This document shows, in pieces, positions 8,550 to 17,503 of a stretch of 64,000 nucleotides of DNA. Within the stretch, counting starts at the first letter, position 1. Each line of letters starts with the position of its first letter. The stretch is from Klebsiella pneumoniae. Lineage in GTDB: Bacteria; Myxococcota_A; UBA796; GCA-2862545. Both the position numbers and the translations under genes were made by a program. The stretch spans positions 1 through 64,000 of the forward strand of contig CAMASI010000004.1 of NCBI GenBank assembly GCA_945861065.1, read 5' to 3'. The notes beneath the pieces are model-generated. The model made no database searches and was not told the DNA's origin. It saw only the letters and a list, made by a program, of their open reading frames with translations.

Positions 8550-9455
8550 TTATCCGCGTGCCAACAAACCGAATCTCAGCCCACCACCGGAGCTGATGTA
8601 CTGGGTCCTCCCAGTTCGTTCGAGAATGCCGTCGAGGATGATTGCACCGGCAAGCAACCAGTCGGCGCGCTCAGGGGCCGCAGGCGCCAACGCGCGGCGC
8701 TGCTCTGGCGTGGCTGTGAGGAGGCGATCGACGAAGTGGGCCAAGTGCTCACGGGTGACGGCAGTGCCGTGGATTGCGGCGCCGTCCCAGGCCGCCAGAC
8801 CGAGCACCATGGTTGCTAGCGTGGTGGCGGTTCCGGCAACACCCACGACCACGGCGGGGCGAGGGTCGAACACGATGCGCTGCAACGCCATGTCTAGGTG
8901 AACGCGAAGGCGCGTGAGGCCTCCTGGGTCGTACAATCCAGGTTCCCGACCGAATAGGAACTTCTCGGTGCTACGAAGCGTTCCAACTTCGATGGACTCG
9001 CTGACGACGACGTGTTCTCCCTCCCCCAACACGATTTCGGTCGAACCGGCGCCGACGTCGATCACCAGCAGGGGTCCGCTGGGCAGTAAAAGGTCTCGAA
9101 CGGCGCCGAGCCAGGTCAGACGGGCTTCTTCGGCCCCCGAGGCGATTCGGACCCGAAGCCCGAGACTGCGCTGGACGCGCGATATCCACGTCGGGGCATT
9201 CATCGCGCGCCGGGCGCCGCTGGTGGCGACCGCTTTGACGGACCAGGGTTCGACGGAGAACTTTTTTGCCGTAATGACGTAATCGGCGAGCACAGCGTCG
9301 GCGGCCCTGAGCAAATCCGGGGCGAACAAACCGCGGTCGCCAAGTCCCTTCCCGAGGCCCACCACGCGCGCCTCGTCGTGCAGGACGGTGCCTTCGGCGT
9401 CGCAGACGGTCAGCAGAATAGAATTGCTGCCGATATCTATGGCGGCCCGATTCAT
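8550..9455 (-). CDS. ppx: Exopolyphosphatase/GppA-type phosphatase
   Basis: 301 residues from ATG 9455. An ASKHA-fold Ppx/GppA phosphatase: [14 protein letters not shown] is the phosphate-1 motif, [13 protein letters not shown] and [16 protein letters not shown] the second phosphate-binding region, and [13 protein letters not shown] the third. The family hydrolyses inorganic polyphosphate and/or pppGpp in the cytoplasm; the short form lacks the C-terminal HD-like domain of E. coli Ppx. The start overlaps the tolB stop as ATGA, so translation should be coupled to tolB. It is the last gene of the Tol operon. Confidence 0.88.
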   Translation of the reverse strand: MNRAAIDIGSNSILLTVCDAEGTVLHDEARVVGLGKGLGDRGLFAPDLLRAADAVLADYVITAKKFSVEPWSVKAVATSGARRAMNAPTWISRVQRSLGLRVRIASGAEEARLTWLGAVRDLLLPSGPLLVIDVGAGSTEIVLGEGEHVVVSESIEVGTLRSTEKFLFGREPGLYDPGGLTRLRVHLDMALQRIVFDPRPAVVVGVAGTATTLATMVLGLAAWDGAAIHGTAVTREHLAHFVDRLLTATPEQRRALAPAAPERADWLLAGAIILDGILERTGRTQYISSGGGLRFGLLARG

Positions 9456-10726
9456 GGAAGCCACTTTGGTTGGCTCCACCCTCCTGTTCGCGTGACGGGG
9501 GTCTGGTGGTTTCCGTCCGCGGTCGTCACCCAGATCTCCGACCTACCGGATCGCGTGGACGAGAACAGCAGGTACATGCCATCAGGACTCCAGGCCGGGT
9601 CCTCATTGTCTCCCTGGCCCTGCGTCAGCCTGCGGAGGTTCCGGCCATCCACGTCTGCGACGTAGATGTCAAAACCACCGGCCTCCCGGCTCACAAACGC
9701 GACTTGGGTTCCGTCCGGGGAAATCGTCGGGTCACCGTTATAGTCCCCGGCGAAGGAGATGCGCTTCACTTCGCCCGAGGCCATATTTCGAAGGTAGACT
9801 TGGCTTCCGCCCGAGCGCTCTGAGGCAAATGCCAACAATTGGTCGCCTGGCCCGAGGTCTGGCGACACGTCAATGCCACCTCCCTTGGTCAACTGTTGAA
9901 TCGTTGCGCCCGTCTTTCCATCGATCAGGAATAAGTCAATCTCCGTGTCAATCGTGCGAGCGACGACCAATCGCGTGGAATCGGACGTAAATTCGGGGCT
10001 GATATTGACCCCCGTGATGCCAGAGACGATGCGTGTGCGGCCGCTGGGGAGGTCCTTAACGTACACGTCGGCATTGCCTTTCCGGTACGACGTCCAGGCG
10101 ATTTGCCGGCCATCCGCAGCGACGTTTGGCGACAGGTTGATGCTGCCATTCCGCGTCACGGGCGCGGCGTTCCTTCCGTCCAAGTCAAGGAGGTAGATTT
10201 CTTTGTTACCCCCCGAACTGCCGACGGCGGCAATGCGCCCAAGAAATAGGGCATCGCGGCCGGTGACCGCTTTGACGACAGCGCCTGCGACCGCGTGTCC
10301 GATGGCCCTGGGTTGCCGGCCATCCGCACGAAATCGTTTTGATAGTAGAAGTTCACCTGTCGCGGCGTAATACAAATACAGGTCGCCGCAGGCCCGCGGC
10401 CCGCCAGGGTCGCACGCGGCATGCCCGGGCGGTAAATAGCGCGTCTTCACCAATACCGTGGTGTTCACCATTTTCCACGGGTCCCAGCTAAAACTTCCGG
10501 GCTCCACCCCTTTGCCCTGTTCGATAAATGAATTGGGATCGATCAGCGAAAAGTAACCGGACATGTCGAGGTCGTGGTACAATGCGTCCCACATTTCGCC
10601 CGCACGGCCGTCGGGATCGCCGCCCGGCGTTTGTGGTAGGGGCACAGCGACGGGAAGATCGGCACGACCCGGCACCTCGATGAGAATTTGTGCGACGGCA
10701 AACGAGGCCATCAAGAGCGCGATCAT
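9452..10726 (-). CDS. tolB: TolB periplasmic beta-propeller
   Basis: 424 residues, the normal TolB length. N-terminal signal peptide (MIALLMASFAVAQ), an N-terminal alpha/beta domain with the YFSLIDPNSFIEQ stretch, then a six-bladed propeller with the WD40-like PD40 repeats typical of TolB (VAADGRQIAWTSYRKGN, ISPDGTQVAFVSREAGG, WSPDGMYLLFSSTRSG). TolB works in the periplasm with Pal and the TolQRA energised complex in outer-membrane constriction and integrity. Pal is not encoded in this window. Nine bases separate it from the TolA-like gene upstream. Confidence 0.95.
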   Translation of the reverse strand: MIALLMASFAVAQILIEVPGRADLPVAVPLPQTPGGDPDGRAGEMWDALYHDLDMSGYFSLIDPNSFIEQGKGVEPGSFSWDPWKMVNTTVLVKTRYLPPGHAACDPGGPRACGDLYLYYAATGELLLSKRFRADGRQPRAIGHAVAGAVVKAVTGRDALFLGRIAAVGSSGGNKEIYLLDLDGRNAAPVTRNGSINLSPNVAADGRQIAWTSYRKGNADVYVKDLPSGRTRIVSGITGVNISPEFTSDSTRLVVARTIDTEIDLFLIDGKTGATIQQLTKGGGIDVSPDLGPGDQLLAFASERSGGSQVYLRNMASGEVKRISFAGDYNGDPTISPDGTQVAFVSREAGGFDIYVADVDGRNLRRLTQGQGDNEDPAWSPDGMYLLFSSTRSGRSEIWVTTADGNHQTPVTRTGGWSQPKWLP

Positions 10727-10734
10727 CTTTCTTC

Positions 10735-11514
10735 CTAGGGGGGAACGAAGTTGACGAGGTAACCGTCGCGAAGGAGGTCGCGATACCGTTCAGGGGGCAA
10801 GGGAATGGTGGCGACTTCTTCTACCGCTCGGATGGCGGCGGCATCGTAGGAAGGAACGCCAGAAGATTCCTCGACTTCATGCGCCAGTACGCGACCGTTG
10901 GCGGGATCGACCACGATTTTAACCCGACAATGAATGCCTGGGTTGGCGTCGGCAATCGACGCCAATGGACGAAAACGCTCGCGGAACATTTGTTGCAGAC
11001 GTGCCACATAGCGAGCCCATTCCGGGTCCGTGGGATCCCCGTGGCCGAATCCCTGAATGGCCGTAGTGGCGTCGCTATTTGGATCGGTAGCGTCTCGGTT
11101 TACCGGGCCGTCGGGCGATAAGCTGTCGACCAGGGCGGCCCGATTTAGTTGCTCTACGAGACGCCGCCGTTGGAGGTCGCGGTCGGGTGCTTCCACAACC
11201 TTGGGTTTGTCCGTGTTGAACACGAGGTCCGAAGCCTTGACGGCCGCTTCTGGGACGGGTTCGGCAGGCGCCACCGCATTTTGTGTACTTTCTACGGGGA
11301 CGCTGGAAGCGCGGTCTGGATGCGCTTTGTTCGATTTTGGAAGCACCACGAGGCTTGCCTGCATCGAAATCTTGTTGAGGTCACGAATGGCGCGGTTGTC
11401 CCCGCACTTTGTGGCGAGCAGCGTTACGATGAGCATGATCGACGCCGTGGCACCGTGGGCGAAGACCGAACAGCCCATCGACCCGATCAATGCCACGGGT
11501 GTGGTCGCACTCAC
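10735..11514 (-). CDS. tolA: TolA/TonB-family energy-transducing protein
   Basis: 259 residues from GTG 11514, whose GTGA overlaps the tolR stop. A single N-terminal membrane segment (about residues 22-40), a Pro/Ala/Glu-rich periplasmic linker, and a C-terminal TonB/TolA-like domain: YVARLQQMFRERFRPL, HCRVKIVVDPANGRVLAHEV, SYDAAAIRAVEEVATIPLPP. By position it must be the TolA of this operon, spanning the periplasm to TolB/Pal. It is shorter than E. coli TolA and lacks the long Ala/Lys helix. Confidence 0.85.
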   Translation of the reverse strand: MSATTPVALIGSMGCSVFAHGATASIMLIVTLLATKCGDNRAIRDLNKISMQASLVVLPKSNKAHPDRASSVPVESTQNAVAPAEPVPEAAVKASDLVFNTDKPKVVEAPDRDLQRRRLVEQLNRAALVDSLSPDGPVNRDATDPNSDATTAIQGFGHGDPTDPEWARYVARLQQMFRERFRPLASIADANPGIHCRVKIVVDPANGRVLAHEVEESSGVPSYDAAAIRAVEEVATIPLPPERYRDLLRDGYLVNFVPP

Positions 11515-11939
11515 TTGGGGGCCTCCGCTGAGGGGTCAAACACCAGTCCTACTCGGGGCATGCCCGCTTTCTTCGCCACAGCCATGACGTGGGCCACTGC
11601 GCGGTAGGGCACATCGCCGTCTGCACGGAGGAAGATGGCCTGATCGGGGTTCGCCCGCGCGATGGCCGAAAGCTTCAGCGACAGGTCGTGTTCGTCGAAT
11701 TTGGACTCGCCAATCCAGTAATGGAGTTCCTTATCGATGCTGAGCACCAACTGTTCGTCCTCGGGCGCCTCGAGCGGAGGGGCCTCTTCGCGAGGAAGGT
11801 CTACTGGAACGCCACTATTCTCTAGCATAGGCGCCGTGATCATGAAAATGATCAAGAGCACCAGCATGACGTCCACCAACGGTGTGACGTTGATTTCGGC
11901 GACGACCTGGCGTCCGCCGCTACCGGTATTCATCGCCAT
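11511..11939 (-). CDS. tolR: TolR/ExbD-family proton-channel protein
   Basis: 142 residues. The N-terminal helix INVTPLVDVMLVLLIIFMITAPM contains the conserved membrane Asp of ExbD/TolR (TPLVDVMLVLLI), and the periplasmic part has the usual REEAP and 'IFLRADGDVPYRAV' features. With TolQ it forms the proton-driven stator that moves TolA. It lies nine bases after tolQ and overlaps the TolA gene start. Confidence 0.95.
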   Translation of the reverse strand: MAMNTGSGGRQVVAEINVTPLVDVMLVLLIIFMITAPMLENSGVPVDLPREEAPPLEAPEDEQLVLSIDKELHYWIGESKFDEHDLSLKLSAIARANPDQAIFLRADGDVPYRAVAHVMAVAKKAGMPRVGLVFDPSAEAPK

Positions 11940-11948
11940 GATGCTTGC

Positions 11949-12635
11949 CTAACGAACATGGCGTTTGACGATGTTGAGGAAATCTGCAGAAAAGTTTTCC
12001 ATTTCGGTGTTCAGAATCCGGATGGACGCGTGAAAGTAGTTGAACGCGATGACTGCAGGAATGGCGGCCACGAGCCCGACGGCCGTGGCGATGAGGGCGT
12101 GGGCGATGTCGGGGCCGACGACGTCGATGGTGGCCCGCCCTGTCGTCCCGAGTTTCTGAAAGGCCCGCAAAATGCCCCAAACGGTGCCAAATAGGCCAAT
12201 AAAGGGGGCTGCCGATGCAGTTGTGCCAAGAAATGTCACGTAGGATTCGAGGCTTGTGCTTTCGACGGAAGTCGCTCGACGCAGCGTGCGTGCGAGGTTG
12301 TCTGTGGCGTCGGCGCGTGCAGGGCTGTCCTCATTTGCGGCGGTTATTTTGGCCAATTCCTGGTAGCCCGCTCGAAAAACCTCGGCGACTGGGCTTCCTC
12401 GAAACGCGCCGGCCTTTTCGTATACGGTGTCGAGGCGCTTGCTCGCCCAGAACACCTCTAGGAAACGCGCGGATTGCCGTCCCGCGGTACGGAGGACGAA
12501 GGCCTTATATAAAATGATGCCCCAACACACGACGCTCATGAACATGAGGCCGACGAGTACGAGCTGTATGATGAAGTCGGCCTCCCACACAAGGGAGAGG
12601 ATGGAGTCGGAGGCGGCGAGGGGGACGGGGTTCAA
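11949..12635 (-). CDS. tolQ: TolQ/ExbB-family proton-channel protein
   Basis: 228 residues, starting at TTG 12635 with GGAG seven bases upstream. Three membrane helices are visible, at about residues 20-42 (FIIQLVLVGLMFMSVVCWG), 130-155 and 170-200, with the conserved ASAAPFIGLFGTVWGI and ALIATAVGLVAAIPAVIAFNYF segments that line the proton path. First gene of tolQ-tolR-tolA-tolB-ppx. A roughly 100-base gap to the divergent gene at 12742 must hold the promoter. Confidence 0.94.
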   Translation of the reverse strand: MNPVPLAASDSILSLVWEADFIIQLVLVGLMFMSVVCWGIILYKAFVLRTAGRQSARFLEVFWASKRLDTVYEKAGAFRGSPVAEVFRAGYQELAKITAANEDSPARADATDNLARTLRRATSVESTSLESYVTFLGTTASAAPFIGLFGTVWGILRAFQKLGTTGRATIDVVGPDIAHALIATAVGLVAAIPAVIAFNYFHASIRILNTEMENFSADFLNIVKRHVR

Positions 12636-12741
12636 TCGGGTACTCCGGCGGCCCGTGCTATCGAGTGGACGGGCCTTTCACCATGAAGCGCAGTTTGTGG
12701 CCGCGCGACCCGGTCCGCGAATGCGCGATTAGGGGATTGGC

Positions 12742-13209
12742 ATGTGGACCCTGATCGTCAGCCTGACTTTCGCTGCGCCTCCGGCGGTGGTGTACGTACC
12801 GCGACTCGACGTCGTTGGGGCTCGAAAAGCGGAGACCCGGCAGATGGGGTGGATGGTGCAACAGGAGTTGGTCGCGGCCGCGAGACGAGCGGGGTTTGAT
12901 GCAGCGCTGTCCGACGACGACGAGTGTCCTTCGGGCGGTTGCCCGTCTGTATGGTTTGGCGCGTCCGTCGTGCGGGAAGACAATGGCTGCGCCGTGACGG
13001 CGCTCGTGGGCACAACCGGCAAGAAAGAGGCTGTGTTGGTCCCGTGGGTGGGCACCATTCAACTTACGGCGCTCAATGTTGGATTTCGCGAACCGCCAGA
13101 GTCGCTCCTGACCGTGCGCGACTTCGTGCCGTGCGACCGCATTCTGACCAGCCTGCGGGAGGGGGGCCAGCGTGTGGAGGAGATGGCGCGCTCGATGCTC
13201 GGGCCGTGA
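12742..13209 (+). CDS. Hypothetical exported protein
   Basis: 155 residues. MWTLIVSLTFAAPPAVVYVPRL looks like a short signal peptide cleaved after the Ala residues. The mature part has paired cysteines (DDDECPSGGCPSVWFGASV, VREDNGCAV, FVPCDRI) and an alpha/beta pattern resembling small periplasmic proteins that accompany envelope complexes, but no family is recognised. It is divergent from tolQ and its stop overlaps the next gene's GTG (GTGA), so the two are cotranscribed. Confidence 0.7.
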   Translation: MWTLIVSLTFAAPPAVVYVPRLDVVGARKAETRQMGWMVQQELVAAARRAGFDAALSDDDECPSGGCPSVWFGASVVREDNGCAVTALVGTTGKKEAVLVPWVGTIQLTALNVGFREPPESLLTVRDFVPCDRILTSLREGGQRVEEMARSMLGP

Positions 13210-13775
13210 TTGGCTTTGGAGCGGGCGGAATCCTTGCGCTGTTGTGGAGTGCGTGGGTTGCTGCGTTCACCTTGTGGGGACGAAAGAGGGTCAGCGTTGT
13301 CCTCGGCGCTGTCGGGGCGTCTGCTGGCCTTTCCGTGTTGACGTCTTCCAGTGCGCTGGCAGTTGGCGCGGGCCTCATCGCTCGTTCGGACCCAACGACG
13401 AAGGTGGGGCACGTCGCGGAAATGATCCGATTGGCCTGGACGCCGATGGCCGCGCTCGGGTTCGCCGTTGCGTTGCTCGCCGCGAGTTGGGCTTGGTCTG
13501 AACGGCCAGCGGTCCGGTCGGGTGTTGTCGGCGGCGTTGCGGCCGCCATTTCCGTGGGTGCGGGCGTGCTCGCGTTGATCGCGTTGTTTGCGACATGGGT
13601 GGACCTGCAGACCCTCTCCGTTCGTACGGAGGGCACCCGCTTGGGGGTCGATCTCGCCGTCGTTTTGGTCGTTTGGAGTTGGGCGGCTACCGCGGCAGCT
13701 ATTGTGGCCGGCGCGGTGTCTTGTTGGCCCGTGAAGAAGCCGGTCTCGACCGGCGGACGGCGAACCAACAGCTGA
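13206..13775 (+). CDS. Hypothetical integral membrane protein, 5 TM
   Basis: 189 residues from GTG 13206, overlapping the preceding stop by four bases. Roughly five hydrophobic helices are visible (about residues 4-22, 28-57, 80-97, 106-131 and 147-172), rich in Ala, Gly, Val and Ser. The pattern is loosely like a MotA/TolQ/ExbB channel protein, but the family's signature residues are not recognisable, so this is only a suggestion. The C-terminus overlaps 77 bases of the convergent MopE/MYXO-CTERM gene. Confidence 0.65.
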   Translation: MIGFGAGGILALLWSAWVAAFTLWGRKRVSVVLGAVGASAGLSVLTSSSALAVGAGLIARSDPTTKVGHVAEMIRLAWTPMAALGFAVALLAASWAWSERPAVRSGVVGGVAAAISVGAGVLALIALFATWVDLQTLSVRTEGTRLGVDLAVVLVVWSWAATAAAIVAGAVSCWPVKKPVSTGGRRTNS

Positions 13776-14859
13776 GCACGCCTAGCCACGATCCGGATCC
13801 TGTCGCTGCACATGTGCAGCTGGTCGCAGCCTCCGAGGGGGCGTCGGTGTCCGGGGTCGGGGTGGTGGGTTCGTCGACGCAGTCCTTTTCTGGGTCGGTG
13901 GATCCCGGATTGACATCGGCATGCTGCTCGTCGCAATCGTCGGCGTTGGGGGCCCAACCGACGCCCGGCAAGTCACACGAGACCACGGGCGCCACGGTGC
14001 TCACGTCGGCTGTGCCGTATCCGTCGCCGTCTAAGTCAGGGTACCAGGTGGGGGCTTCTACGGTGTCCGGGTCGTCTACGACGCCGTTGCAGTCGTCGTC
14101 GGTGTCGTTGCACAATTCGGCCGCACCGGGGAACACGTCGGCATCGAAGGGGGCGCAGTCCAGCGTGCGGACGACGCCGTCACCGTCTACGTCGTAGACG
14201 GCTGCCCAGGTCAACGCGTTGACCACCAACTGCCACCCATCGTCGCCTGCGGCGCCGGTCGCAGCCGAGACGGGAGACAGGTTGAGTCCGACCACCAAGC
14301 CGGTATTGCCGGGGCTGAGGTGGGCCGCGAGTGCGTCCCCGTGCGCCCAACTCCCGTCCACCGTTGCAGCGACGGCGGGAATAGTGCTCGTCACGATGGG
14401 GAGGCCCGCGGGGTTGCCCACATCGGAGATGCCGGCCAGGAGCGGGTGTGCGCTATCCACGGACCCGAGGGACAGCGGTCCGTCGTACACCTCGAACGTC
14501 CCGGAAAATGGTGAGTACGCTGCGGGAAAACGACCGCCCAGGCCGGCAACGTCTTGGGCGGCGACGGCTTCGACGACGCTGCCGCCGATGTCCACGTAGT
14601 CGGCGAGCCGTTCTCCGAGCAAGCCGCCATTGTCAAAGGGGGTGCGCGACCACACCAAGATCACGTCCGCTGGTGCCAGCGCGGCAAGGTCAGGCGTCGT
14701 GCCGCCGCAATCGAGGTCGGCGACCCCGACGAATGCGCCCTCAGCGGCAATGGCGTTCACAACGACGTTTGCTGACGAATCGGCAGCGCAAACTGCGACC
14801 GTTTGGGCGCTCGCAGGGGTGGGAACCAGGAGCCCGAGGGCAACGATGGGCGAAAACAT
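13699..14859 (-). CDS. MopE-motif protein with MYXO-CTERM tail
   Basis: 386 residues. Signal peptide MFSPIVALGLLVPTPASAQ, then a domain of about 200 residues with alternating strands and helices (VAVCAADSSANVVVNAI, DVILVWSRTPFDNGGLLG) that looks like a class I glutamine-amidotransferase/ThuA-like fold, then two MopE-type Asp/Cys motifs (PGAAELCNDTDDDCNGVVDD and DADDCDEQHADVNPGS-like), a Thr/Pro linker, and a tail SCTCAATG - hydrophobic - RRSR that fits MYXO-CTERM. It should be exported, processed and anchored at the surface. It is the last gene of the histidine-kinase operon, nine bases after its neighbour, and a distant paralogue of 57255-59054. Confidence 0.75.
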   Translation of the reverse strand: MFSPIVALGLLVPTPASAQTVAVCAADSSANVVVNAIAAEGAFVGVADLDCGGTTPDLAALAPADVILVWSRTPFDNGGLLGERLADYVDIGGSVVEAVAAQDVAGLGGRFPAAYSPFSGTFEVYDGPLSLGSVDSAHPLLAGISDVGNPAGLPIVTSTIPAVAATVDGSWAHGDALAAHLSPGNTGLVVGLNLSPVSAATGAAGDDGWQLVVNALTWAAVYDVDGDGVVRTLDCAPFDADVFPGAAELCNDTDDDCNGVVDDPDTVEAPTWYPDLDGDGYGTADVSTVAPVVSCDLPGVGWAPNADDCDEQHADVNPGSTDPEKDCVDEPTTPTPDTDAPSEAATSCTCAATGSGSWLGVLSCWFAVRRSRPASSRANKTPRRPQ

Positions 14860-14867
14860 CCGGGACC

Positions 14868-16640
14868 TCAGAGCGGCGGGGACTGGGCTTCGATGGGGGC
14901 TCGGTGCAGCGTGACCTCTCGCTCCCCGCCGGGCCCCGCGTAGCGGCGGGTGCCTTCCCAGGGGACGAAGGCAGCGGCGTCGACGGCCGTGGGGTCTAGA
15001 ATGGGGCCCTCTCCGGGCGCTACCCGTACGGCGATATCGGCACCGGCAGTGGCGATTCCCTCGGCCGACAAGAGCGAGGCGCCGGGTCCGCCGATACGCT
15101 GTGCGAGCGCAGGTGAGCGCTCGGCCGGTGGCAGGCGTTCAAGCCAGCGTCGAAGCTCGAGGGCACCAGCGCCGGTCAGCACCCAAGTGATTTCGCTGGG
15201 CGTTTCGACAATGGAACTGGAACCCGTGGCCAGGGGCGAACGCTCAGGCGCGAGGGCCTCGGCGCCGGCGAGTTCGCTGCGCAGTTCGAAGGGCGCGCAA
15301 GAGGGACAACCCGGATCCAGCCAGAGGGCTTGGTCGTCAACGACGACCCGTACAAGGGCGTCGTCATACCCAGCAGGGCTCAACGCGCCTCCGGGCGGCC
15401 GATCCGCCGGTCGGATGAGGACTGCGTTTGTGTCGAAACCAAGTTGCCGTCCCCACAGCGCGACAATCAATGCGCCCTCGATCGGCGTGACGAGGCGCGA
15501 GCGAAGCGCTTTGGAGAGACGTCGCGGAAAGAGCGGATCACCTGGCAGTGTGTGCGCGACCACTGCTCGTTCGTGCAGTGTGGCCACCAAATCGGCTGCC
15601 AGTTCTCGGTTTCGCTCGCGGCCCCTCAAGGTGAAGGGCGCTGCTGGCTCGGGCATGGAAGCGACGAAGAACCGCCAGCCGAGTGCGTCGGAGAGCGCCT
15701 GCCGGTCGGGAAGCACGGGTTCTCCGCGTGCGGAGGTCAGCACCCAGGTCGTTGGACCGTCCCAGGCGACTTCGCCCTCGGGTGCGGACACGTCGAGCGA
15801 TTCGCCGACGGGGCGCTCACCGTGGGTAGGGGCGTCGGGCGACCGATACCGAAGGGCGACGCGTGCTGGCGCTTCTCCGGGGTGCACGTCGACGCGCACG
15901 AGGTCGGGCAACCACTTGACGGTCGCGGCGCCCGCCGGTTCAACTCGAACCTCACCGGGCTCCGTCCCCACGCGGTAGGTTTCCCACCAGGTCGTCAGCT
16001 GCTGCGGGTCCGGGACCAGCCGAAGGTGCAGGTCCGTGCGTGCCGCCGATCCGCCACCAGGGAACAGCACCTCCTGCGGGTCCCCCTCCGGAATCTCCAG
16101 CGTCAGTGCGCGTTGAAGGTCTGCAACGGCTGCGGGCGGCGCGGGAGGGACCGAAGGTTCGGGATTCCCGACTTGCACACTGTCGCCTTCGACGCCGGGA
16201 CCCACCCAGAAATCATCGCCATCCTGTTGCACAGCGCCGGTCCGAAGTGAGCCCGGAGCGCCTCGCAGGCGGGCCCACGTCGCGCCGGCTGGCGCCCAGG
16301 TGAAACCACCCTCCCAACGCCGTGTGAACCGGATGAGCGCCCGGTCGTCGGCCGACAAATCCTCTAGATGCAAGCGCACGATGTGGCCGCCGTGCGGGTC
16401 GGTGGGTCGCGATTGCCAGCGGATGCCCTCGAGCTTCGGATCGGCCGCGTCGACCACGCGAACCCGGCCCCCCGTTTCCACCAACGACGCGTTGGGCGGG
16501 ACGACGATGTCTACGAACAAACAATTGGGATCGGGCCGGAGGTCGAAGCGGACGGATTCCAGCCACCGGTCGCCATCCAAGCGGACCTGGGTGTCGGCAA
16601 GGGTGAGAACGCACCCTACCGCCATGTTCACGCCGTTCAC
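14868..16640 (-). CDS. Large protein with degenerate transglutaminase-like region
   Basis: 590 residues from GTG 16640 (GTGA overlap with the hydrolase gene; an ATG at 16625 is the alternative). The N-terminal half is beta-rich and resembles DUF3857-type domains that precede transglutaminase domains. Around residues 405-470, EGALIVALWGRQLGFDTNAV and DDALVRVVVDDQALWLDPG match the transglutaminase-core layout, but the catalytic Cys and His positions appear replaced by non-catalytic residues, so I infer a non-enzymatic or peptide-binding role. No clear signal peptide is seen, which is odd for this family. Confidence 0.6.
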   Translation of the reverse strand: MNGVNMAVGCVLTLADTQVRLDGDRWLESVRFDLRPDPNCLFVDIVVPPNASLVETGGRVRVVDAADPKLEGIRWQSRPTDPHGGHIVRLHLEDLSADDRALIRFTRRWEGGFTWAPAGATWARLRGAPGSLRTGAVQQDGDDFWVGPGVEGDSVQVGNPEPSVPPAPPAAVADLQRALTLEIPEGDPQEVLFPGGGSAARTDLHLRLVPDPQQLTTWWETYRVGTEPGEVRVEPAGAATVKWLPDLVRVDVHPGEAPARVALRYRSPDAPTHGERPVGESLDVSAPEGEVAWDGPTTWVLTSARGEPVLPDRQALSDALGWRFFVASMPEPAAPFTLRGRERNRELAADLVATLHERAVVAHTLPGDPLFPRRLSKALRSRLVTPIEGALIVALWGRQLGFDTNAVLIRPADRPPGGALSPAGYDDALVRVVVDDQALWLDPGCPSCAPFELRSELAGAEALAPERSPLATGSSSIVETPSEITWVLTGAGALELRRWLERLPPAERSPALAQRIGGPGASLLSAEGIATAGADIAVRVAPGEGPILDPTAVDAAAFVPWEGTRRYAGPGGEREVTLHRAPIEAQSPPL

Positions 16641-17503
16641 GCGGCGTCCAAGAAGGCGCTGATCTCGTCTGCGAGCGCGTCCGGTGCGTCATGATGAACG
16701 AGATGGCCGGCGCCAGCGATTCGGACTGTGCGCTGCACGGGAAGGTGGGACGCGCGTTGGTCGGCATCCGGGAGCACGAAACCGCTATCCGCACCGTCGA
16801 TTCGCAACACGGGTGCCTTCACAGCATCGAGGAAACGTTCGAACAGGGCGGCTTGGAACGGCACGGGTGAGCGCGCCCGATGAAGCACATCCCAAGTCCA
16901 CACAACGCTGCCCTGAGGGCCTTCGTCGGGCAGCGCCGGTCGCGTGGACCGGGTGGCGAGTGCCATTGCAGTCGCCGGTTCAAGCCGAGGATTGACGCGC
17001 CGCATGCGATCCGCAGCCTCTGCGGCCGACAACATCGGTTTGTGCTGAGGGGGGCGTGCCCGTTCGGCGACGAAGTCTCGGGCGCGGGAAAGGGCGCCCT
17101 CCGTGCCGTCAGGCGGACCCAAGCCTTCGACGAGCACCAGCCGCCGAACGGCGTCCGGGCGGGTGGCGGCGAGCAGCAGTGCCACGGTACCGCCCATAGA
17201 GTGTCCGACGACGTCCAGCGGGCCACCTAAGTGGTCGATCAGCGTCGCTGCGTCTCCCACATAGTCCCAGAAGTGGTACCAGCCTCCCCGCCCGACGTGT
17301 TCGGACCGTCCGTGCCCGCGTTGATCGGGTGCGCATACGGCCCTGCCGAGCCGCCTGGCGACTGCGTCCCAGGCCGCACCTTGCTCCAGGTAGCCGTGCA
17401 GAATGAGGACGGGGCGTTCAAGCCCGCCCCAGGTACACAAACAAAGCCGAGGACCGCGAGGAGGTGCGTCGAACCACACCTCGTGCAACACATCCGACGT
17501 CAC
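16637..17503 (-). CDS. Alpha/beta-hydrolase fold enzyme
   Basis: 288 residues from GTG 17503. A classical alpha/beta hydrolase: VLILHGYLEQGAAWDAVA (oxyanion-hole HG), CAPDQRGHGRSE, the nucleophile elbow GHSMGG, a likely acid in LRIDGADSG, and the catalytic His in GAGHLVHHDAPD. The substrate cannot be told; esterase, lactonase or peptidase roles are all possible. No signal peptide, so cytoplasmic. It is coupled by 4-nt overlaps to both the response regulator upstream and the transglutaminase-like gene downstream. Confidence 0.85.
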   Translation of the reverse strand: MTSDVLHEVWFDAPPRGPRLCLCTWGGLERPVLILHGYLEQGAAWDAVARRLGRAVCAPDQRGHGRSEHVGRGGWYHFWDYVGDAATLIDHLGGPLDVVGHSMGGTVALLLAATRPDAVRRLVLVEGLGPPDGTEGALSRARDFVAERARPPQHKPMLSAAEAADRMRRVNPRLEPATAMALATRSTRPALPDEGPQGSVVWTWDVLHRARSPVPFQAALFERFLDAVKAPVLRIDGADSGFVLPDADQRASHLPVQRTVRIAGAGHLVHHDAPDALADEISAFLDAA

